Made by a program: the position numbers and the translations under genes. From an uncultured Micrococcales bacterium (GTDB taxonomy: Bacteria > Actinomycetota > Actinomycetes > Actinomycetales > Microbacteriaceae): DNA of 24,768 nt. The notes below the pieces were generated by a model. That model worked only from the letters and a program-made list of their open reading frames with translations. It was not told the origin of the DNA and made no database searches. Positions 9,483 through 15,882 of this stretch are shown here, piece after piece (position 1 is the stretch's first letter; the number at the start of each line of letters is the position of its first letter). The stretch spans positions 1 through 24,768 of the forward strand of contig CAJXMQ010000005.1 in the NCBI GenBank assembly GCA_913056225.1. Direction: 5' to 3'.

Positions 9483-9502
9483 ATTCGAACAAATGTTCGA
9501 AT
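9483..9502. promoter_or_regulatory. LexA operator (SOS box)
   Basis: A perfect nine-base inverted repeat, ATTCGAACA and TGTTCGAAT, flanks two central A bases. It contains CGAAC-N4-GTTCG, the LexA site of actinobacteria and other Gram-positives. It overlaps the predicted transcription start, so LexA binding should block the promoter until RecA-stimulated LexA cleavage. The next gene starts 13 bases later, and the operon encodes DnaE2, a classical SOS polymerase. Confidence 0.92.
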
Positions 9503-9515
9503 AAGGGGATATTAA

Positions 9516-9800
9516 TTGATTCAAGTCGATGAGTCGGTGGCAGTTGTAACCAACCACGATGGTCAGCCAATTTCCATAGATTGGCGAGGTTCCAGTTACC
9601 TAGCAAGTGGCGCTCCGGTGCGCTGGTATGCCCGCAAAAGCTGGTGGACGGAAGCAGGTCACGCACCTAAAGGAATTGGTCCGCAATTGGTTGAAACCGA
9701 GATGTGGCGAGTCAGAGCCCACCACGAATCTGACGGTGGAGTTTTTGAACTTAGGCATAACTTGCCAGAAGACGAGTGGAAGTTGGTGCGAATAATCTAG
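9516..9800 (+). CDS. Small DUF6504-like protein in front of dnaE2
   Basis: This 94-residue protein is rich in Trp and Arg, with IDWRGSSYLASGAPVRW near residue 20, a KSWW pair, and ETEMWRVRAHH toward the middle. The pattern (DxxxxPxxIxWRGxxYxV ... WW ... ExWRV) resembles the actinobacterial family annotated DUF6504, often encoded beside imuB and dnaE2; this family call is from memory. The start is TTG with AAGGGGA six bases upstream and 13 bases downstream of the LexA box. It ends in TAG that overlaps the preferred GTG start of dnaE2 (TAGTG), so the two are co-translated. Its biochemical role is unknown. Co-induction with DnaE2 suggests an accessory part in damage-tolerant synthesis. Confidence 0.8.
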   Translation: MIQVDESVAVVTNHDGQPISIDWRGSSYLASGAPVRWYARKSWWTEAGHAPKGIGPQLVETEMWRVRAHHESDGGVFELRHNLPEDEWKLVRII

Positions 9801-12800
9801 TGACTGGATTTGCACACCTAAATTTCGCCTCTGCCTACTCTGCCCATTACGGGGTGAATAAACCAAAGCAGGCCGTTGAATTTGCAAAAAGTCTTGGCTT
9901 TGACGCTCTAGCAATAGTCGATAGAGACGGTCTCTACGGTGCGGTAAAACACATAGGTTCATGCATTGAAAACAAAATTGATCCGATTGTTGGGGTCAAC
10001 CTTGAGGTCACCGATGGAATATCGCTTGGCAGGGTGGTTATTTTGGCCCACGGTCATAACCGAGGAGCGGGCTGGAGCTCAATTTCTCGAATTATCAGCA
10101 AGGCTCACCAAAAAAAGAAAAATCAATCACCCTCAATAGCTCGCTCGGAGCTTGCCGAACTTAGCCAGCAGGAAATGGCAAATTGCACGGTGTTGCTCGG
10201 TGCAGATAGCGATGTTGGTCAAGCTCTACTGTTAGACCCAGCCAGAGCCTCTAGATTGGCCGATGAGTGGCTTAATTACTTCAATACCCGTGGAAGTCTT
10301 GCCATAGAGGTTTTTACCCACCTGACCGAACCTGGGTCTAAATACTCGGTGGAACACGCTAGGTCTCTCGTCTCCATTGCCGAATACAAAAAAATACCTG
10401 CGGTGTTGACCAATGCCGCTCGCTACCTGCAACCAGATGATGCACTAACTGCCGATGTGTTGGATTCAGCTAGATATCTGGAGCCACTTGGCATCTTTCT
10501 TCCTCAACCGAATGCTCAAGCTTGGCTAAAACCTGCAGCCGATATGTTCTCACTGGCGCTTGAGATTACCCAGCAGACCAGATTGGCTAAAAAACTAATC
10601 TCCACCACTGAACAATTGGTCGACAGGTGCCGGCTGGATCCTGTTGAGGACTGCGATTGGGGAAACCCAAAAACACCGGAAAGAAGCCTTTTAGGAATAG
10701 AGGGGAACCCTTTTGAAGTTTTGTGGCAAAAAACCCACTCCGCTATCAATTCTCGCTATCCGGATGCAAAACCCAGCTTGGTTACAGAGGTACAACACCA
10801 ACTTTCAAAAGAGCTGATAACAATCAACAAGCTGGGTTTTGCAACATTTTTTCTAACCGTTGCAGATGTGGCTCAAATGATTCGGGATATGCGGATACGA
10901 ATAGCCGCTCGTGGGTCAGGTGCTGGATCTTTGGTGAACTACCTGCTTGGCATAAGTCATATAGACCCCATCTCTCAGGGGCTACTGTTTGAGAGGTTTT
11001 TGTCCACCGAACGCTCAACACTTCCCGACATAGACATTGATGTTGAATCGGCCAGAAGGCATGACATTTATAGAAGCATCTTCAAGCGCTACGGAGGAGA
11101 CCGAGTAACGCTGTTGTCGATGCAGTCGACATATCGCGGTCGTGGGGCCATAAGAGACAGCGGGATGGCTCTTGGGTTAGATGAGGATCAAATAGACCAG
11201 ATAGCTAAAAGCTCCTGGAGGTTTAGCGCCGCTGGCTTTAGGGCAGCGCTTGAGATGAAGCCAGAACTTGCCAGAGTTGCAAGCCAGGTTGAAAAAAATC
11301 GCAAACTAAACCTGCTGGTGGATCTAACCCAAAGACTTGATCGCCTCCCCCGGCATATTTCAATGCATCCCTGCGGAGTAATCCTTGGAGACAGCAGACT
11401 GCTGCAACTAACACCGACAGAACCAAGTGGTCTTGGGCTACCAATGAGTCAGTTTGATAAAGATGACATGGATCCGATGGGCTTTTTAAAACTGGATGTG
11501 CTTGGAGTGAGAATGCAAAGCACCATGGCCTATGCGGTTAGAGAGATTGAAAGAATTGAGAGTAAGCAGCTAGACCTGGATTCGGTGCCGACTGATGACA
11601 AAGATGTGTTTGAACTTATTAGAACCACCAACACTCTAGGTATTTTTCAAATAGAAAGCCCTGGCCAAAGAGAGCTAACCGGAAAGCATCAGCCGACTGA
11701 GTTCAATGACCTAACTTTGCAAATATCGCTTTTCAGACCGGGGCCTATGAAGGGAAACATGATTTCTCCATATTTGGATGGCAGACATGGATTTATTCAG
11801 CCCGATTATTTCCACCCTGATCTGAAGCCGATCCTTGAGCAAAGCTACGGGATTGTCGTGTTTCATGAACAGTTGATGAAAATTATGAAGGTAATGACTG
11901 GCTGCACTCTGGCAAAAGCAGATGAACTAAGAAGACAAATGGCCAATCCAGAGGCAAGTGAGAAAATACAGTCCTATTTCAAGCAGAGTGCAATAGCCCG
12001 CGGCTATCAAATATCTGTTGTAAATCGGGTCTGGAAGGTTTTAGAGGGCTTCGGAAGCTTCGGTTTTTGCAAGGCTCACGGTGCCGCTTTTGCCTTTCCG
12101 ACTTATCAGTCAGCTTGGCTGAAAACCCACTATCCAGCTGAATTTATTGCAGGTTTGCTAACTCATGATCCGGGTATGTATCCAAAAAGGCTTTTATTGG
12201 CCGAGGCCAGACGGCTAGGGGTTTATCTATTGCCTATTGATGTAAATAAATCAACCGATGAATATCGAGTGGAGCTAAATAAGTCAGAAAAAGCGGTAAG
12301 AATGGCGCTTACAGAAGTTGCGGGCATTAGCGCCCCCGAGGTTTCCAGAATCATAAAGTATGCGCCTTTTATAGACCTTGCCGATTTTTATAAAAAAGCT
12401 AGGCCCTCCAGAAAAACGATTACTAGGTTAGCGGCGCTAGGAGCCCTAGATTCGCTGGCGGCCAACGCAACCCGTGGTGACCTAATGCAAAAGATACGTG
12501 AAATAACCACTAAGCCGGCACCTAGGGTAAACAGCACTCAACAGGAGTTGAACTTTAATGTGGTTGAAACTTTGCCAACCGGTAATCCGCAGATATCAAC
12601 AGATGAGCAAATTGATTATGAAGTTGGCCTAACCGGTATGGACATAACCGGACATCTGCTTGATAAGTATCAACCAATGCTTGATTCACTTGGTGTCTCC
12701 AGGGCTAATGAGCTATCCACTCTTCGCGGAAATACCGAAGTGCTCATAGCAGGGGTGAGAGTTGCCACTCAAACACCACCTATGAAAAGCGGTAAGCGAG

Positions 12801-13024
12801 TTGTTTTTATAAGCCTTGACGATTCCACCGGTTGCGCGGATGCAACATTTTTTGATGAGGCCCAAAAAGAATGTGCCGATTTGCTGTTCAACAATCGTTT
12901 ACTTCTGATCTCCGGAAAACTTAGGAGAACTGGCAAAAAAGGGGTCTCGGTCTTGGCAGAGAATGCATGGGATTTAAATCGGCTCTGGATTAAATGGGAA
13001 AGGGGCGAGCGCCTTGCAGGCTAA
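9800..13024 (+). CDS. dnaE2: Error-prone DNA polymerase III alpha subunit, DnaE2 type
   Basis: This 1074-residue C-family polymerase performs translesion synthesis in the SOS response. I chose GTG at 9800, which overlaps the upstream stop as TAGTG; a GTG at 9776 would add eight residues. An N-terminal PHP domain is followed by palm, fingers, helix-hairpin-helix and a C-terminal OB fold (about 980-1060). Polymerase aspartates are present: Asp410 and Asp412 in LPDIDID, and Asp566 in FLKLDVLG. Length and absence of the C-terminal tau-binding region favour DnaE2 over replicative DnaE1. The PHP metal ligands are lost (LNFAS where LHCHS is usual; VDRDG for TDHDG). A QQELNF hexapeptide at 914-919 may bind the clamp. 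Many ATA and AGA codons set it apart from its neighbours. Confidence 0.93.
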   Translation: MTGFAHLNFASAYSAHYGVNKPKQAVEFAKSLGFDALAIVDRDGLYGAVKHIGSCIENKIDPIVGVNLEVTDGISLGRVVILAHGHNRGAGWSSISRIISKAHQKKKNQSPSIARSELAELSQQEMANCTVLLGADSDVGQALLLDPARASRLADEWLNYFNTRGSLAIEVFTHLTEPGSKYSVEHARSLVSIAEYKKIPAVLTNAARYLQPDDALTADVLDSARYLEPLGIFLPQPNAQAWLKPAADMFSLALEITQQTRLAKKLISTTEQLVDRCRLDPVEDCDWGNPKTPERSLLGIEGNPFEVLWQKTHSAINSRYPDAKPSLVTEVQHQLSKELITINKLGFATFFLTVADVAQMIRDMRIRIAARGSGAGSLVNYLLGISHIDPISQGLLFERFLSTERSTLPDIDIDVESARRHDIYRSIFKRYGGDRVTLLSMQSTYRGRGAIRDSGMALGLDEDQIDQIAKSSWRFSAAGFRAALEMKPELARVASQVEKNRKLNLLVDLTQRLDRLPRHISMHPCGVILGDSRLLQLTPTEPSGLGLPMSQFDKDDMDPMGFLKLDVLGVRMQSTMAYAVREIERIESKQLDLDSVPTDDKDVFELIRTTNTLGIFQIESPGQRELTGKHQPTEFNDLTLQISLFRPGPMKGNMISPYLDGRHGFIQPDYFHPDLKPILEQSYGIVVFHEQLMKIMKVMTGCTLAKADELRRQMANPEASEKIQSYFKQSAIARGYQISVVNRVWKVLEGFGSFGFCKAHGAAFAFPTYQSAWLKTHYPAEFIAGLLTHDPGMYPKRLLLAEARRLGVYLLPIDVNKSTDEYRVELNKSEKAVRMALTEVAGISAPEVSRIIKYAPFIDLADFYKKARPSRKTITRLAALGALDSLAANATRGDLMQKIREITTKPAPRVNSTQQELNFNVVETLPTGNPQISTDEQIDYEVGLTGMDITGHLLDKYQPMLDSLGVSRANELSTLRGNTEVLIAGVRVATQTPPMKSGKRVVFISLDDSTGCADATFFDEAQKECADLLFNNRLLLISGKLRRTGKKGVSVLAENAWDLNRLWIKWERGERLAG

Positions 13025-13032
13025 CTCACCCC
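13002..13032. terminator. Hairpin between convergent dnaE2 and the Bax-inhibitor gene
   Basis: GGGGCGAG (13002-13009) can pair with CTCACCCC (13025-13032) across a 15-base loop that holds a small GCC/GGC stem. On the plus strand there is one C-A mismatch; on the minus strand the same position becomes a G-U pair, giving a full eight-pair stem. Flanking T runs are short on both strands (CCCTTTT on plus, CCCCTTT on minus). It overlaps the dnaE2 stop codon and is the only plausible terminator in the 24-base gap. Confidence 0.45.
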
Positions 13033-13048
13033 TGACCCTTTTACGAGT

Positions 13049-13795
13049 TTATTCTTGGTTAAAAATTGCTAGCATTCGAAGAATCTCGATGTAGAGCCAA
13101 ATAAGCGTTGCGGTCAAACCAAACGCAGCCCTCCACTCGAATTCTTCTGGCGCACCCTGGGCAACACCCTGCTTGATTGCTTCAAAATCTAGGTTCAAAG
13201 TGAACGCAGCTAAACCCACTCCGATAAGAGCAGCAATCCAGCCAAACTGTGAGGTGTAGATTCCACCACCACCCAGTAATGCAAAACCTAGGTTGATCAT
13301 GGCGAATCCGAAGTAACCAATCAGTGCAAAGGTCATGATTCTGGTGAAGCGCTGATTCACCTTGATCCAACCGAAACGGTATGCCATAAACATTCCACCA
13401 GCGGTAGTTAGCGTTCCTAGCACCGCACTCTGCACAATTCCTGGATAGGCGGCTTCAAAAATCGACGAAATGCCACCAATGAATACTCCCTGCACAACTG
13501 CGTATAGGTAGTAAAGCCAGGGGCGTGTGGTTTTAGAAAAAGCAGCCCACAGGCCAAGGCCCAAACCTACAAACATCGCTGGGAAAGCTAGGGCCTCTAA
13601 ATTGAAAACCCATGTTCCGGCTGCGCCTAAGACCACCAGAATAAGCATGCCGATTACTTTGGAGGCTGTGCCCTCCAAGGTCATTGGCTTGGTGGATGTT
13701 ATGTCGGCAAATCTTGCATCAACTTCAGACTGCTCTAATCCCTTCGATGCACTTCGCATCGATTGGTTAAAAACTGGATTGTGTGAAATCGCCAC
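13049..13795 (-). CDS. Bax inhibitor-1/YccA-family membrane protein
   Basis: This 248-residue protein has a soluble N-terminal segment (starting MAISHNPVFNQSMR) and then about seven membrane helices between residues 45 and 245. The actinobacterial BI-1/YccA family shares this arrangement, including the NPVF start and the C-terminal LYIEILRML block. Related proteins (TMBIM, BsYetJ) act as pH-sensitive calcium leak channels, and E. coli YccA modulates FtsH; neither role is shown for this clade. The start is GTG with AAGGAGA four bases upstream. It is the last leftward gene of the series that includes the esterase and dioxygenase, 32 bases after the esterase stop, and may be co-transcribed. Confidence 0.9.
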   Translation of the reverse strand: MAISHNPVFNQSMRSASKGLEQSEVDARFADITSTKPMTLEGTASKVIGMLILVVLGAAGTWVFNLEALAFPAMFVGLGLGLWAAFSKTTRPWLYYLYAVVQGVFIGGISSIFEAAYPGIVQSAVLGTLTTAGGMFMAYRFGWIKVNQRFTRIMTFALIGYFGFAMINLGFALLGGGGIYTSQFGWIAALIGVGLAAFTLNLDFEAIKQGVAQGAPEEFEWRAAFGLTATLIWLYIEILRMLAIFNQE

Positions 13796-13827
13796 TTCTC
13801 TCCTTCAATAACTTTTCTTAGAAGATA

Positions 13828-14430
13828 TTAGGTCAAGTCACTGTTAATTTGCTGGATATGTGCTGAAGAAATCTGGTGCCCTCCAGGATGCGTCAACAGC
13901 TCCACTCTGGCACCTGAGGCCCTTAGCTCGGCAGTAAACGCGTCTGTTATGGCAGGTGGGGCAAACGGATCAACATCGCCATTGGCAATAAATACTGTTT
14001 TGTTTCTAAGGTCAACCTCGATTGGTTGCCTAAGTGGCTTGGTGGCACCGAACGCAATTACAGTTTTTAGAATTTCAGGTCTCACCATCAACACTGCCAA
14101 TGCCGTATTGGCACCATTTGAAAACCCGCAGGCACTCAGGTTTTGTTTATCAAACCCGTATTCCTGGGATGCTTCGCTAATGAAATCCTCCAACTCACCA
14201 ACGGCCTCCAAAACAGAAGACTGAACGAATTCCCCTTGCGGAGTTCTTTCGAAAAAGCGGTTCATTCCATTTTCGCTCACTGTCCCTCTTGGCGAGAGCA
14301 AATTGCTCTGCGGGGAAATCATCTCCCCTAGCTGAATCAGATCGTTCTCGTCTGCTCCGGTTCCATGGAGAAGCAACAGAGTTTCCGTTGAATCTTTATC
14401 AATCCAAACATGCGGTCTTGCAATGGTCAC
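13828..14430 (-). CDS. MhqD-like carboxylesterase/phospholipase (alpha/beta hydrolase)
   Basis: This 200-residue alpha/beta hydrolase has an oxyanion block LLLLHGTGADEND near residues 18-30, nucleophile Ser104 in CGFSNGAN, likely acid Asp154 in GDVDPFAP, and His185 in PGGHQ. That is a complete catalytic triad of the small serine-esterase family. The GTG start follows the dioxygenase stop without a gap (TAG then GTG), with AGAGGT four bases before it. Pairing an MhqD-type esterase with an MhqE/MhqO-type ring-cleaving dioxygenase is characteristic of the quinone-resistance operons of Bacillus and Staphylococcus, where they handle quinone and electrophile stress. The substrate here is unknown. 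Confidence 0.88.
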   Translation of the reverse strand: MTIARPHVWIDKDSTETLLLLHGTGADENDLIQLGEMISPQSNLLSPRGTVSENGMNRFFERTPQGEFVQSSVLEAVGELEDFISEASQEYGFDKQNLSACGFSNGANTALAVLMVRPEILKTVIAFGATKPLRQPIEVDLRNKTVFIANGDVDPFAPPAITDAFTAELRASGARVELLTHPGGHQISSAHIQQINSDLT

Positions 14431-15408
14431 CTAAACCTCTATTCTCGTAAGCGATTGTGCAATTTGCTCTCTGCTTGGCTCAAGCCATGGTGGGAGTTTC
14501 AACTTCTTTCCTAACTCCAGAAGTGGCTCATCAATATCGAAGCCAGGATCATCAGTTGCTATTTCAAACAGCACCCCTCCTGGCTCGCGGAAATAAATAC
14601 TCTTGAAATATTGCCTGTCCATGATTTCGGTGACTGGAATTCCTTGCTCGGTTAGCTCTTGTCGCCAAGTTTCCATGGTGGTCAGATTGGGAGCTCGGAA
14701 CGCGACGTGGTGAACGGTTCCACCGGCCTGCAATCCTCTTTCGCGAACACCTGGCAAAACATCGACCAGTGTTCCACTACCACCGTCGCTCATTGCAAAC
14801 TGAGCCATTGACGAATACTCCTGATTCAATTTCATACCCAGCATCTCTGTCAGCATGATTGCGGTTGGCTCTAACAGTTGCTGGCTTAGCTGAATAGAGT
14901 GCAAGCCACGAATTGCCATCTCCGCAGGAATCGAAGCCTCGCCATCCCAACCGGATCTCTCATCACCGCTGGTTCCAACCAATTCAATACGCATACCATC
15001 GTTATCCCTTAGCCGAATAACCTCAAGACCGTCGGTGGTTTTGCTAACTTCAAAATCAATTTGAAGACTCTTAAGCCTCTTCTGCCACCAACCAATAGAT
15101 TCTGCCGGGACCGAGAACGAAGTTGACGTGGTCAGGCCAGACCCTTCAATTCCTGAGGCAACACCGGGCCAAGGGAAAAAGGTGAGAATCGAAGTTGGAG
15201 ATCCGTATCTATCGCCGTAATAAAGGTGCCAGATATGAGGTGCATCAAAATTTACAGTTTGCTTGACCAGTCTTAATCCAAGCACCTTGGTGTAGAAATC
15301 TAAGTTGCGCTGAGGGTCGGATGCTATCGCTGTTACATGGTGAAGACCATGTGGCTTGACGTTTGTAATCACCGTAAAGAAAACCGAATAATGGTTTTCC
15401 AATTCCAT
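14431..15408 (-). CDS. Ring-cleaving dioxygenase, MhqE/MhqO-like (VOC superfamily)
   Basis: This protein of about 325 residues has two vicinal-oxygen-chelate modules. The first begins GLHHVTAIASDPQRN (His24 as likely metal ligand); the second contains VHHVAFRAPN and the C-terminal GVLFEIATDD with the glutamate ligand. This His-His-Glu set is that of extradiol-type ring-cleaving dioxygenases and matches the MhqO family implicated in hydroquinone breakdown. The reading frame is open further upstream into the tRNA-Ala gene, but that part is not coding. I use ATG at 15408; GTG at 15372 would also give a good N-terminus, and neither has a strong Shine-Dalgarno. The esterase follows immediately. 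No MhqR regulator is seen nearby. Confidence 0.87.
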   Translation of the reverse strand: MELENHYSVFFTVITNVKPHGLHHVTAIASDPQRNLDFYTKVLGLRLVKQTVNFDAPHIWHLYYGDRYGSPTSILTFFPWPGVASGIEGSGLTTSTSFSVPAESIGWWQKRLKSLQIDFEVSKTTDGLEVIRLRDNDGMRIELVGTSGDERSGWDGEASIPAEMAIRGLHSIQLSQQLLEPTAIMLTEMLGMKLNQEYSSMAQFAMSDGGSGTLVDVLPGVRERGLQAGGTVHHVAFRAPNLTTMETWRQELTEQGIPVTEIMDRQYFKSIYFREPGGVLFEIATDDPGFDIDEPLLELGKKLKLPPWLEPSREQIAQSLTRIEV

Positions 15409-15429
15409 TGTGTGGAGTTTTATTACCGG

Positions 15430-15502
15430 TGGACCTGAGGGGACTCGAACCCCTGACCCCCTGCATGCCATGCAGGTGCGCTACCAGCTGCGCCACAGGC
15501 CC
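15430..15502 (-). tRNA. tRNA-Ala (anticodon GGC)
   Basis: Read on the minus strand, the 73-base cloverleaf has a seven-pair acceptor stem GGGCCTG/CAGGTCC including the G3-U70 wobble pair that identifies alanine tRNAs. The D arm contains AGCTGGTAGC, the anticodon arm is CCTGC-ATGGCAT-GCAGG with anticodon GGC, and the T arm contains GGTTCGAGTCC. The discriminator is A and CCA is not encoded (ACCG follows). It lies 26 bases after rsfS and 21 bases before the dioxygenase start on the same strand, so it is probably excised from a longer transcript. Confidence 0.97.
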
Positions 15503-15528
15503 AAAGCTCCCCAAGTCTAATGCAAAAA

Positions 15529-15882
15529 CTAGCTAACCGAAACTACTGGGCAGTCTTTCCAGAGTCTCTCCAGAGAGTAAAACTCGCGTTCCTGTTCGTG
15601 CATCACATGAACAACCAAATCTCCGAAATCCATTAACACCCATCTGGCTGTCTGCTTGCCCTCCAGGACTCTGGCTTTGTGTCCAGCCTCACGCAAAGAC
15701 TCTTCTACCTGTTCGGCAATGGCAACAATCTGCCTTTCGTTGTCTCCGCTGACCAACAAGAAAATCTCAGCTAAACCAAAAGGTTCGCTCACGTCCAGAG
15801 CCACTGGGTTTTCGGCCAATTTTTCCCCCGCAGCCTTAGCGGCGAGCTTGGCAAGGGTCACACTCTCAGCACTAGCGGTCAT
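15529..15882 (-). CDS. rsfS: Ribosome silencing factor RsfS
   Basis: This 117-residue protein of the RsfS/YbeB/Iojap family binds L14 on the large subunit and blocks subunit joining, slowing translation when nutrients fall. Visible family blocks are DVSEPFGLAEIFLLVSG, ERQIVAIAEQVEE, and the C-terminal WVLMDFGDLVVHVMHEQEREFYSLERLW, the highly conserved signature. Length is normal. The ATG overlaps the stop of the preceding membrane-protein gene (ATGA). Position downstream of nadD is the usual actinobacterial arrangement. Confidence 0.96.
   Translation of the reverse strand: MTASAESVTLAKLAAKAAGEKLAENPVALDVSEPFGLAEIFLLVSGDNERQIVAIAEQVEESLREAGHKARVLEGKQTARWVLMDFGDLVVHVMHEQEREFYSLERLWKDCPVVSVS

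Noticed and set aside
9776..9799. GTG start at 9776 for dnaE2
   Set aside because: It adds eight residues without a clear ribosome binding site; the GTG overlapping the upstream stop (TAGTG) fits coupling and the family N-terminus. It is not excluded.
9600..9962. 120-codon minus-strand frame over the dnaE2 unit
   Set aside because: It is antisense to two well-supported genes, has no ribosome binding site and no recognisable motif.
15409..15471. N-terminal extension of the dioxygenase frame to 15471
   Set aside because: These codons read through the tRNA-Ala gene; the homologous protein begins near the GLHHVTA block, so a start at 15408 or 15372 is preferred.
15245..15514. Open frame of 89 codons over the tRNA-Ala
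   Set aside because: It covers the tRNA and the start of the dioxygenase in another frame and resembles no protein; it is an artefact of the tRNA sequence.
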